Source of the DNA: CAVXJN01 sp963773585
GTDB lineage: Bacteria; Pseudomonadota; Gammaproteobacteria; JASBUN01
Assembly: GCA_963773585.1 (NCBI GenBank)
Contig: CAVZBR010000006.1
Span: 310,001-374,000, forward strand
Direction of reading: 5' to 3'
DNA length: 64,000 nt
The notes under the pieces were generated by a model that was not told the DNA's origin, ran no database searches, and saw nothing but the letters and a program-made list of their open reading frames with translations. Positions 1 to 8,426 of the stretch are shown one piece after another; within the stretch, counting starts at the first letter, position 1, and each line of letters begins with the position of its first letter. Both the position numbers and the translations under genes were made by a program.

Positions 1-2538
1 GCCCACTCGGTAAAAGGCGCGGCGCGCCTGGTCGGAGCCGGAGTGGCCGCGGAACTCGCCCATGCACTGGAGAACGTGTTCGCGGCGGCCGGTCAGGGGA
101 AACTGGAACTACACGGCGACTCCGCCGCGACGCTGCTACAGGGGGTTGATCTATTGGCGCGCATCGCCGCCGACGACAGCCAGGAGGACAACGCCCTGGA
201 CCGCGAGGCGGAATCGTTTACCGCAGTAGTCGACACGTTGCTCGATCAAGCTGCCACCCCGGCAGCCTCCGTCCCCCCGCCCGCGTCCACCCCGCCGCCG
301 ACGCGACCGGCCCCAGCGACGGCAGCCGACTCCGGAATGCTCGATCTGTTCTGCGCCGAAATCGAGGCGCAAACCAGTGCCCTCGGCGAATCTCTGCTGG
401 TTCTGGAACGTGAGCCGCAGGACACCGCTGCACTGGAGCGGTTGATGCGCGCGGCACATTCAATCAAAGGCGCGGCCCGCATGATCGGCGTGGCACCCGC
501 CGTACAACTCGCCCACGCCATGGAAGACTGCTTTGTCGCCGCACAAAACAACGCGCTGCAATTGCAACCCGCCGACGTCGATCTACTGCTCGCAGGCACC
601 GACGCCCTGCGCGGGCTGGGCGCCGAACTCATGGAAAATCCCGAGGCGCAAGTCGCTCCCGAGCTCACCGCGTCCATCGCCGCGCTATGCACACCCGGAC
701 GAACACCGCCGGCAGCAGTCGGTGAGCCTACTTGCGCGCCGAAACGCGAGCGCGAATCCGAAACGCCCGAGCCGTCCGCCGCGGCTTCCCGAGTCGTGCG
801 CATCAGCGCCGATCGGGTCAATCGATTGGTCGGCTTGACCGGCGAACTGACCGTAACCAGCCGCTGGGTGCGCGTGCACGCCGATTCGCTGCTGGGACTG
901 AAGAAACGTCAAAGCGATCTGATTGCCGTCATAGACCGATTGCGTGCCGTAGTGGAACAGAGCACCCTGAGCGATCTCGCCAACAACCTGCTCAACGACG
1001 CACAAAAGCTTGCGTACGGTTGCCGCCACAACATGGCACAACGGCTGACGGAGCTGGAAGAGTTCGATCGCCGCGCGAGTAATGTGTCGAACCGCTTGAA
1101 CCACGAAGTCATCGCCAGCCGTATGCGCCCTTTCAGCGACGGGGTGCAGGGCTTTCCGCGCCTGGTGCGCGACGTCGCGCGTAGCCTCGACAAGCAAGTA
1201 GAGTTGGTGATTCGCGGCCGCGACACCCAGGTGGACCGCGACATCCTGGAGAAAATCGAGGCACCGCTGAATCATATCCTGCGCAACGCGATCGACCACG
1301 GCATCGAGTCGCCGGGCGAACGTACCGCAGCCGGAAAACCGGCATACGGCTCGATCCTCCTGGAGGCCTATCACAGCGCGGGAATGCTCACCGTAGTGGT
1401 GTCCGACGATGGCCGCGGCGTCGACATGGACGCGCTGAGGTCGAAGATCGTTCGCAAAAACATGGTCAACGAGCGCATGGCCGCGGAACTCTTGGAGACC
1501 GAATTGCTGGATTTCCTGTTTCTACCGGCATTTTCTACCCGCGAATCGATATCCGAAATATCCGGTCGTGGCGTCGGCCTGGATGTCGTTCACAACGTAG
1601 TGCAGGAAATGCGCGGTCATATCCGCGCCAGCAGCGCCGCCGGACAGGGAATGCGGATTCAGCTCCAATTGCCGCTAGCGCTGTCCGTGTTGCGCACCCT
1701 GACAGTGGAGGTGGGCGGCGAACTGTATGCATTCCCGCTGGCCCGGATCGAAAATATTCTCCGCATCTCGCGCGACGCCGTACAGACGCTGGAAGATCGA
1801 CAGTTCGTCACCACGAGCGACGGCCGCCACATCGGTTTGGTATACGGCGGCCAGGTATTCGATCAAGCGGGCGGCGGCAGCCCGGACGCGGTACTGCCCC
1901 TGGTTGTGATCGGCGGGCGCGGTCGCAGTTATGGCGTGATCGTCGACCGCTTCCTGAGCGAACGCGATCTTGCAGTACACACCATCGATCCGCGACTCGG
2001 AAAAATCCAGGATATCGCCGCGGCAGCGATCACAGACGATGGCACTCCGCTGTTTATCGTCGATGTCGACGACATGCTGCAGTCGATTGAAAATCTGGTG
2101 TCCGGTCGCCGGCTACACAAACTCAGCGGTGCCGGTCAGGACGAAACTCAGGAACGCAGCAGGATTTTGGTGGTAGACGACTCGCTCACCGTACGGGAAG
2201 TCGAACGTAAATTGCTCGAATCGCACGGCTATTCGGTCGACGTCGCCGTCGATGGCATGGACGGCTGGAACACCGTGCGTGTCAATGAATACGATCTTGT
2301 CATCAGCGACGTCGACATGCCGCGCATGAACGGAATCGAGCTGGTCACTATGATCAAAAACGACCCCAAACTGCGCAAATTGCCGGTCATGATCGTTTCC
2401 TACAAAGACCGTCCGGAAGATCGGGAACGCGGACTGGAGGCAGGTGCGGATTATTACCTTGCCAAAGGCGGCTTCCACGACGATACACTCATCGAAGCGG
2501 TCGTCGACATGATTGGAGAACCGGACCGATGCGCATAG
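1..2538 (+). CDS. wspE: WspE-type hybrid CheA sensor kinase (5' end outside window)
   Basis: Cytoplasmic histidine kinase-response regulator of a Wsp chemosensory pathway, expected to phosphorylate WspR and WspF. The reading frame is open from base 1, so the N-terminus is missing. The first codons already read AHSVKGAARL, the phospho-histidine motif of an HPt domain. A second HPt follows after a Pro/Ala-rich linker, with its histidine at 457-459 (AAHSIKGAARM). Then come the dimer/ATPase region (N box HILRNAIDHG, G boxes SDDGRG and GRGVGLD), a CheW-like domain (about 1670-2080) and a C-terminal receiver (VVDDS, acceptor Asp near 2308, conserved Lys in YLAKG). At least two HPt domains precede the kinase core. 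The gene overlaps wspF by 10 bp, so the two are translationally coupled. The assignment to WspE rather than a flagellar CheA rests on the WspF-WspR context. Confidence 0.9.
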   Translation, partial: AHSVKGAARLVGAGVAAELAHALENVFAAAGQGKLELHGDSAATLLQGVDLLARIAADDSQEDNALDREAESFTAVVDTLLDQAATPAASVPPPASTPPPTRPAPATAADSGMLDLFCAEIEAQTSALGESLLVLEREPQDTAALERLMRAAHSIKGAARMIGVAPAVQLAHAMEDCFVAAQNNALQLQPADVDLLLAGTDALRGLGAELMENPEAQVAPELTASIAALCTPGRTPPAAVGEPTCAPKRERESETPEPSAAASRVVRISADRVNRLVGLTGELTVTSRWVRVHADSLLGLKKRQSDLIAVIDRLRAVVEQSTLSDLANNLLNDAQKLAYGCRHNMAQRLTELEEFDRRASNVSNRLNHEVIASRMRPFSDGVQGFPRLVRDVARSLDKQVELVIRGRDTQVDRDILEKIEAPLNHILRNAIDHGIESPGERTAAGKPAYGSILLEAYHSAGMLTVVVSDDGRGVDMDALRSKIVRKNMVNERMAAELLETELLDFLFLPAFSTRESISEISGRGVGLDVVHNVVQEMRGHIRASSAAGQGMRIQLQLPLALSVLRTLTVEVGGELYAFPLARIENILRISRDAVQTLEDRQFVTTSDGRHIGLVYGGQVFDQAGGGSPDAVLPLVVIGGRGRSYGVIVDRFLSERDLAVHTIDPRLGKIQDIAAAAITDDGTPLFIVDVDDMLQSIENLVSGRRLHKLSGAGQDETQERSRILVVDDSLTVREVERKLLESHGYSVDVAVDGMDGWNTVRVNEYDLVISDVDMPRMNGIELVTMIKNDPKLRKLPVMIVSYKDRPEDRERGLEAGADYYLAKGGFHDDTLIEAVVDMIGEPDRCA

Positions 2539-3578
2539 CCATCGTCAACGATGTGCGCGCCATTGCGCAGGTGCTGGCGCAGACGATCTGTGCTCATACC
2601 GGACACACGATCTGCTGGATTGCCCACGACGGCACCGAAGCGGTCGACCGCTGCCAGCAGGATATCCCGGATCTCATTCTCATGGATCTGGTGATGCCCA
2701 ATATGGACGGCGTGGAAGCGACACGCCGCATCATGGCCAACACACCCTGTGCGATTCTGGTAGTCACGGCATCGGTTGCCGGCAACGCCGGCCAGGTCTT
2801 CGAAGCGATGGCTGCTGGAGCGCTCGACGCGGTCAACACGCCGCAGTTGCGCGGCTCCGACACCAACAGTCTCGCTGCGCTTTTGCGCAAGCTCAACACC
2901 ATCGGCAAGTTGATTGCCCGCAATCATGCGCTCCCAACTCCGAAATCCCAGCCGGCGAGCACTGTCTGCGAAACGGGGTTGCCGCTGATTGCCCTGGGCG
3001 CATCGACAGGTGGCCCCGGCGCCCTGGCGCACATCCTGTCTCGTCTCGACCCCGGACTGGCGGCCGGCATAGTCGTCATTCAACATGTGGATCCCGAATT
3101 TACCGCGGGCATGGCGAGCTGGCTCGACGGTCAAACCGACTTGAAAGTCTGCATTGCGCAACCCGGCGACCGCCCGTCTCAAGGCAAAGTACTGATTGCA
3201 GGAACCGGGGACCATTTGATCGTGCAGCGCAACGGGCGTCTCGCCTATACACCTGAACCACAGGAGTATGTGTATCGGCCTTCCGTGAACGTTTTTTTTG
3301 AAAGCGCCGCGGCACACTGGCGCAACAGGATCATAGGCGTGTTGCTGACCGGCATGGGCCGCGACGGCGCCAACGGATTGCTTGCGCTGCGTCAGCGCGG
3401 AATGCCGACCATCGCCCAGGACCAGCAAACCTGCGCAGTGTGGGGGATGCCCAAAGCCGCGGTTGCGCTGGGCGCTGCGCAGCACGTATTGCCCCTCGAC
3501 GAGATCGCTGCCGCCATTCGGCGCCATGTTCTGGATGCAAGTCAAAAACGAGCCTGCATCACGGGGACGGCAACATGA
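2529..3578 (+). CDS. wspF: WspF, CheB-type receptor methylesterase
   Basis: Response-regulator methylesterase that demethylates the Wsp receptor and resets the pathway; in Pseudomonas its loss locks WspR on (family knowledge). It has 349 residues. An N-terminal receiver (IVNDV start, acceptor Asp in LILMDLVMP) ends in ALDAVNTP, a WspF-like replacement of the usual Lys-Pro of CheB. The C-terminal esterase carries the Ser motif GASTGGPGAL, the His in QHVDP and the Asp in GMGRDGANG, so the triad looks complete. The ATG lies inside the end of wspE, and the stop overlaps the wspR start in an ATGA, so the three genes form one coupled operon. Confidence 0.9.
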   Translation: MRIAIVNDVRAIAQVLAQTICAHTGHTICWIAHDGTEAVDRCQQDIPDLILMDLVMPNMDGVEATRRIMANTPCAILVVTASVAGNAGQVFEAMAAGALDAVNTPQLRGSDTNSLAALLRKLNTIGKLIARNHALPTPKSQPASTVCETGLPLIALGASTGGPGALAHILSRLDPGLAAGIVVIQHVDPEFTAGMASWLDGQTDLKVCIAQPGDRPSQGKVLIAGTGDHLIVQRNGRLAYTPEPQEYVYRPSVNVFFESAAAHWRNRIIGVLLTGMGRDGANGLLALRQRGMPTIAQDQQTCAVWGMPKAAVALGAAQHVLPLDEIAAAIRRHVLDASQKRACITGTAT

Positions 3579-4594
3579 ATATCGACAAGGAAGCATTCAG
3601 CCGCCAGATGAGCGGCGGCAAAAAGATAAACGTGCTGCTGGTGGACGATCAAGCGATGATCGCCGAAGGCATACGCAGGATGCTCGAGACCGAAAGCGAC
3701 ATCGACTTCTTCTACTGCGACAATCCTTCCGACGCAATTAACAAAGCCTTGGAATGCGACGCTACCATCGTGCTCCAGGACCTAGTGATGCCCGACATCG
3801 ACGGCATGACGCTGGTGCGGTTTTTCCGCGCCAACAACCTGACCAAGGACGTCCCCATCATCGTGCTTTCGAGCAAGGAAGATCCGACCATCAAGAGCGA
3901 CGCGTTTTCAAACGGCGCCAACGACTATCTGGTGAAGTTGCCGGACAGGATCGAACTCGTGGCACGCATCCGCGCTCACACCAAGCACTATCTTATGCAA
4001 TTGGAACGCGACGCGGCGTTCTTCGCGTTGCGCGAGATGCAAAAACAACTTGAAAAATCAAACGCGGAGTTGCAGCGGCTGTCTTCATTGGATGGCCTTA
4101 CCGGCATCGCCAACCGCCGGCAGTTCGATGAGACGCTGAAACGGGAATGGCTTCGCGCCCAGCGCTCGGCGGCGCCCCTGTCGCTGGTTCTGATCGATAT
4201 CGATTTCTTCAAACTGTACAACGACAACTACGGTCATCAGCGGGGCGACGAATGTCTGCAACGGGTCGCCCACGCCCTGGGTGGCGCCGTCAATCGACCT
4301 ACCGATCTGGTTGCGCGTTATGGCGGCGAGGAATTTGTCGCTGTATTGCCGGAAACCGATGCCGTCGGCGCCGAGTCCCTGGCGGAAAGGTTCCGTGCCG
4401 CGGTGCAGAAACTGGATATCCGCCACAGCGCTTCCACCACCGCCGAAAGCATCACCATCAGCGCAGGCATAGCCACCTATATGCCCCCTTCCGACATGAG
4501 CCTGGAACAGTTCATCGAAATTGCGGACCGCGCCCTCTACCAGGCGAAGGAACGAGGCCGCAACCAGACCGCAATGGTCGCGCTCCCGGACTGA
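3575..4594 (+). CDS. wspR: WspR, receiver-GGDEF diguanylate cyclase
   Basis: Diguanylate cyclase making c-di-GMP from two GTP after phosphorylation by WspE; known to promote surface attachment and biofilm in Pseudomonas. It has 339 residues. The receiver domain (VLLVDDQAMI; acceptor Asp in VLQDLVMP; Lys in YLVKLPD) is joined through a coiled-coil-like linker (about residues 145-170) to a GGDEF domain. The active-site motif is GGEEF (residues 250-254), and the inhibitory I-site RPTD sits at 241-244, exactly five residues upstream, so activity and product inhibition are both expected. I chose the ATG at 3575 because it overlaps the wspF stop; in-frame sequence further upstream lies inside wspF and shows no domain. 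Confidence 0.93.
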   Translation: MNIDKEAFSRQMSGGKKINVLLVDDQAMIAEGIRRMLETESDIDFFYCDNPSDAINKALECDATIVLQDLVMPDIDGMTLVRFFRANNLTKDVPIIVLSSKEDPTIKSDAFSNGANDYLVKLPDRIELVARIRAHTKHYLMQLERDAAFFALREMQKQLEKSNAELQRLSSLDGLTGIANRRQFDETLKREWLRAQRSAAPLSLVLIDIDFFKLYNDNYGHQRGDECLQRVAHALGGAVNRPTDLVARYGGEEFVAVLPETDAVGAESLAERFRAAVQKLDIRHSASTTAESITISAGIATYMPPSDMSLEQFIEIADRALYQAKERGRNQTAMVALPD

Positions 4595-4620
4595 CACCCT
4601 CTCGGGAGCACGGAAATACG

Positions 4621-4636
4621 CCGCGCCCGGGCGCGG
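4621..4636 (+). terminator. GC-rich hairpin after wspR (weak terminator candidate)
   Basis: A perfect 16-base palindrome (ccgcgccc/gggcgcgg) begins 26 bases after the wspR stop. It could end the wsp transcript, but only a short mixed tract (tgttgcaatctt) follows, so a strong intrinsic terminator is doubtful. Confidence 0.35.
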
Positions 4637-4658
4637 TGTTGCAATCTTCCCGGAACCC

Positions 4659-4664
4659 TAGAAT
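4659..4664 (+). promoter_or_regulatory. Possible -10 box for fdxA
   Basis: TAGAAT lies 66 bases upstream of the fdxA start and downstream of the wspR hairpin. The region 16-17 bases further up (tgttgc) is only a poor -35 match, so this is tentative. Confidence 0.3.
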
Positions 4665-4730
4665 ACTACTGCTCACGCCGTTCCGGCCGTGCCGATCCAT
4701 TCCGTTTCAGCAAGCCGAAAGAGTTTTTCC

Positions 4731-5054
4731 ATGACCTATGTCGTTACCGAAAACTGCATCAAGTGTAAGTACACCGATTGCGTGGAAGTGTGTCCCGTGG
4801 ACTGTTTTCACGAAGGCCCCAACTTTCTCGTAATCGATCCCGAAGAGTGTATCGATTGCAGCTTGTGCGAGCCCGAGTGCCCCATCGGCGCTATTTTCGC
4901 CGAAGACGACGTTCCGGAAGGTCAGGCGCAGTTCCTCGAACTCAACGCCGAGCTTTCGCAAAGCTGGCCGGTAATAACCGAAAAGAAGGACGCGCCGCCC
5001 GACGCCGACGAGTGGGACGGCAAACCGGACAAAATGCAATACCTGGAGCGTTGA
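4731..5054 (+). CDS. fdxA: Seven-iron ferredoxin FdxA
   Basis: Small soluble electron carrier of 107 residues with the FdxA pattern of one [3Fe-4S] and one [4Fe-4S] cluster. It starts MTYVVTENCIKCK and shows the first cysteine set (CIKCKYTDC, VCPVDCF) and the second set CIDCSLCEPECP. A roughly 45-residue acidic C-terminal tail follows, as usual for this family (about 107 residues). The ATG at 4731 was chosen because it gives the canonical N-terminus. The redox partner is not shown by the neighbours; fdxA appears to be a single-gene unit between wspR and the AddB-like gene. Confidence 0.93.
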   Translation: MTYVVTENCIKCKYTDCVEVCPVDCFHEGPNFLVIDPEECIDCSLCEPECPIGAIFAEDDVPEGQAQFLELNAELSQSWPVITEKKDAPPDADEWDGKPDKMQYLER

Positions 5055-5119
5055 CCGCTGGTCGGCAGCGCCAACCTCAGGTCTGGCGCAACTAATGCAT
5101 GCACTAACTGTCGTCGCTC

Positions 5120-8032
5120 ATGCCGCGTGAGCCCCAGACGCCCGCCTTGTTGGTGCCCTATGGCGAGGACATGCTTGCCGCCACTGCGCGCCATGTGATC
5201 GACGGGTGCGACAGCGCACTGCCGCTGCTTCAGGATGTCGCGCTTCTTCTGCCGGACCTGCAACAAAGCACGCGTCTGCGCCGCGCCCTGATCACGGAAA
5301 GCAACCGGCGCGGCCATAGCGCCTTGCTCGGTCCGCGCATCGATACGATTGCCGGCTATCTGGCGAACCTGCCTCTACCCGCGCCTGCCATTCTTCCCGA
5401 GGACGCCCGCGAGCTGGTGCTGATGGACGCACTGCGCCAGCACGCCGATCTGTTCGGCGCCGCCGACCTGTGGCAGCTGTCGCGCAGCATGTTGGCGCTG
5501 TTCGACGAGTTGAACCTGCAACAACGGCAATTGCCGCGTCAGCTTGACGAGTTTCAACGGATGTTGAGCAACGCCTACGGCGTTGGCGGCGCAAGTCCGG
5601 CCCATTTGGGCCGCGAGGCGCGCATCGTGCACACCCTTTGGCATGCATGGCAGGAGCAACTAAGCGCCGAACACGCGACGGATCATCATAGCTGGTACCT
5701 GCGGGCGCTGGCGGAAAGCCTTGCTGTCATCGAGCCGAACCAACAGCTGTTCCTGGTCGCCTTCACTGCATTGCGCCCCGCAGAAGCGTCGTGGGTGAGG
5801 GCCCTGGACGAGCGCGGTCAAATCGGCATCATCCTGCAAGGCCAAGCCGCAGAACAAGGCTATCATCCCGATGCGCCGCTGCACGCTCTGCTGCAGCAGT
5901 TGAACATCCAACCGCATACAAGCGACAACGGCGATCCGCGCACGAGCGCACTGAACGCCGCTTTCGACCTCCAGCATGGCGATCTACGCCAACGGGCAGC
6001 TGCACTGCGCGCGCTACATCCGGTGAGTCCCTTGGCGTCCACCATCAGCGTGTTTGCCGCGGCGGACAGCGAGCAGGAAGCGCGGGCGGTAGATTTTCAG
6101 GTTCGACGATGGTTGCTGCAGGGCAAACGCAACATCGGCATCGTTACCGAAGACCGCCGACTTGCGCGGCGCGTGCGCGCGCTGCTGGAACGTGCCGGCG
6201 TTGCGCTGGCGGATTCCGCCGGCTGGGCACTCTCCACCACCAGCTCGGCGACCGTCATCGAGCGATGGCTGCAGGCGGTCGAGGAAGACTTTGCCCACCA
6301 GCCGATGATGGACCTGCTGAAGTCGCCATTCATGCTGCCGGTCGATCCGGATGAAGCGGAAATATTCAAGCGCGCCGTTTATCGGTTGGAACAGGACATC
6401 GTACTGCACGAAAACATACCACGCGGCCTGGATCGCTATCGTCGGCATCTGCAATACCGTCAGCGCCGACTCGGCTGGCCGTCCTCGGTAAGCACAGCGG
6501 TGACTGCGCTGCTCGAGCGCCTTGACCATGCCGCGCAACCCTTACTGCGCCTGGTGTCGGGCGGTGCGCGGAGCCTGGACCAATTCATGGATGGTCTGCA
6601 GGAAAGCTTGATCCGGCTGGAATTACTGTCCGCCCTCGACGCTGACGATGCCGGCACACGCATTGTTCAGCATTTGGAACAACTGCGCCACGCAGCGCGC
6701 CATCGACCGCTGTCGAGCGACTGGCTGGGCTTTCGCACGTGGCTCGGCGCGGGGCTGGAACACACCCACTTCCGCCCCCCGGCAGACGACAACCGGGTGA
6801 CACTACTGAGTCTGGAACAGACTGAATTGGCACACTTCGACGCGTTGGTGGTCGCCGCCGCAGAACGCGAATTCCTGCCTGGCAGCCCCGGCATATCGCC
6901 CTATTTCAATGACGCCGTACGCAACGAACTGGGGCTGACCGGTTGGCGCGAACAATTGTCGATACGGTTGCACCATTTCCGACGCTTGCTCCAGTCTGCG
7001 CCGCAAGTCGTGATTACCCGACGCCGGGAGCAGGACGGCGAGGAGCTGCTGCCGAGCCCCTGGCTAGAAGCCATTCAAACGCTCCACGAACAAACCTACG
7101 GCAATGATTTGTCGGACCCGGAACTCGAGCGATGGTTACGCAACCCCGCTGCCCAAGTCAGTGCACCCGACGCGGCACCAATGCCGGCGCCGAGCGGCAA
7201 CCCGCACGCGCCGTTACCCGCAGCGCGATTGCCTAACACCATCAGTGCCGCCGCCCAGCAACACCTGATCGATTGCCCCTATCAATTTTTCGCCGCCGAT
7301 TGCCTGCGTCTCAAACCAGTGGATGAAATTCGGGAAGCGCTGGAGAAATCGGATTATGGCGAGCGGGTACATCGCTGCTTGGAAGCATTCCACGGCGGCG
7401 CGCCCGATCTACCAGGCCCGTTCACCGCATCCTTGAATCACGCGAACCGCGACGCTGCGATCGCATTGCTGGAGGAAATTTCCCGCGCGGTGTTCGCCCA
7501 GGACCTGGAAGACAACTTCATTCATCGCGGCTGGCTCAGTCGCTGGACGGCGATGATTCCGGATTACCTCGACTGGCAGATCGCACGCAGCAACCAGTGG
7601 CAGCCAGTACAGGTCGAGCGCAGCATCGAACGACCGCTCGCGGGCCCATGGCGCTTGAAGGGCCGTTTGGATCGCATGGACCGCAACTCGGACCAACGCC
7701 TTGCAGTCATAGATTACAAAACCGGCGCGACGCCCAGACCTGCCGAGGTCAATGCCGGCGAAGCCGTGCAATTGCTCAGCTATGCGATGTTGTGCGACGA
7801 AATCGATCGAGTGGAGTATCTGCAACTCGACAAGCAGGTCCGCTCGGTTTCACCGCTAGCCGGCGACGACTTGTCGCAACTGCGCTCCGCGGTTCGACAG
7901 CGTCTGATCGAAATGCTGGAAGCGATTGCGGCCGGCGCGGCCCTCCCCGCCTGGGGCGATCTGGGCACCTGCGAGCGCTGTAAAATGGCAGGGCTGTGCC
8001 GTCGGCAAACCTGGGACGGCCCGATACAGTGA
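5120..8032 (+). CDS. addB: AddB-type nuclease subunit (PD-(D/E)XK family)
   Basis: Likely the AddB-like subunit of a helicase-nuclease that resects double-strand breaks for RecA loading. It has 970 residues. No Walker A motif is visible in the N-terminal part, as expected of the inactive helicase fold of AddB. The C-terminal nuclease contains the RecB-family motif VIDYKTG (nt about 7710). Four cysteines suggest the AddB iron-sulfur staple: one in LIDCPYQFF and three in CERCKMAGLC (spacing C-x2-C-x5-C). The helicase gene follows on the same strand, in the addB-addA order seen in many bacteria, but 394 bp separate the two. The start at 5120 lacks a convincing ribosome-binding site. Confidence 0.82.
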   Translation: MPREPQTPALLVPYGEDMLAATARHVIDGCDSALPLLQDVALLLPDLQQSTRLRRALITESNRRGHSALLGPRIDTIAGYLANLPLPAPAILPEDARELVLMDALRQHADLFGAADLWQLSRSMLALFDELNLQQRQLPRQLDEFQRMLSNAYGVGGASPAHLGREARIVHTLWHAWQEQLSAEHATDHHSWYLRALAESLAVIEPNQQLFLVAFTALRPAEASWVRALDERGQIGIILQGQAAEQGYHPDAPLHALLQQLNIQPHTSDNGDPRTSALNAAFDLQHGDLRQRAAALRALHPVSPLASTISVFAAADSEQEARAVDFQVRRWLLQGKRNIGIVTEDRRLARRVRALLERAGVALADSAGWALSTTSSATVIERWLQAVEEDFAHQPMMDLLKSPFMLPVDPDEAEIFKRAVYRLEQDIVLHENIPRGLDRYRRHLQYRQRRLGWPSSVSTAVTALLERLDHAAQPLLRLVSGGARSLDQFMDGLQESLIRLELLSALDADDAGTRIVQHLEQLRHAARHRPLSSDWLGFRTWLGAGLEHTHFRPPADDNRVTLLSLEQTELAHFDALVVAAAEREFLPGSPGISPYFNDAVRNELGLTGWREQLSIRLHHFRRLLQSAPQVVITRRREQDGEELLPSPWLEAIQTLHEQTYGNDLSDPELERWLRNPAAQVSAPDAAPMPAPSGNPHAPLPAARLPNTISAAAQQHLIDCPYQFFAADCLRLKPVDEIREALEKSDYGERVHRCLEAFHGGAPDLPGPFTASLNHANRDAAIALLEEISRAVFAQDLEDNFIHRGWLSRWTAMIPDYLDWQIARSNQWQPVQVERSIERPLAGPWRLKGRLDRMDRNSDQRLAVIDYKTGATPRPAEVNAGEAVQLLSYAMLCDEIDRVEYLQLDKQVRSVSPLAGDDLSQLRSAVRQRLIEMLEAIAAGAALPAWGDLGTCERCKMAGLCRRQTWDGPIQ

Positions 8033-8426
8033 ACATTGCGGGTGGGAAAATTCCGGAAGTGGAAAAAGGAAAGGCGGCCTTACGGCCGCCTCGGTCCTTT
8101 TCGGGCGCTCCCTGCCCGGCTCAACGTCCCTTTGTCAGCTCCGTCGACCAGGTCCCTGAACGCCGTCCATGGACAGCAGATGAGCGGCAATCATATCCGC
8201 AAAGACAAACGAAGCAAGTTGAGTCGCAGTGCCGGTGGGGCCTCGACGGGCGCGTTTTCCATCATTCGCACACCTTGTTTTCTTATAAGCTACAGATACT
8301 TGTCCGAACCCAGCTGAGTCACCAATCGCGCTTTGTAGAAATCCTACTACATAAAATTCGGGCGATTCCTACAATGCGCTTAGCGCTTCCGAGCGCAGAT
8401 CCGGACTCCGACGGGATCGGGGCGCC
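8033..8426 (+). other. 394-bp gap between addB and addA
   Basis: I find no convincing coding sequence here. The gap holds a strong hairpin near 8062-8101. Towards the addA end is an AT-richer stretch (about 8270-8360) that could carry a promoter, with TAAAAT at 8352-8357; no well-spaced -35 box is evident. Short similar words aatcctac and attcctac occur around 8341-8372. Confidence 0.6.
8062..8101 (+). terminator. Rho-independent terminator after addB
   Basis: Stem AGGCGGCC (8072-8079), loop TTAC, stem GGCCGCCT (8084-8091). It is flanked by an A-rich tract on the left and ccttttc on the right, which can extend the stem. It lies 30-70 bases after the addB stop, and the symmetry makes a bidirectional terminator possible. 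Confidence 0.6.

Noticed and set aside
685..1374. Long antisense open frame inside wspE; many similar ones occur inside other genes.
   Set aside because: High-GC genes commonly give open antisense frames; the plus-strand gene has clear domain evidence across the interval.
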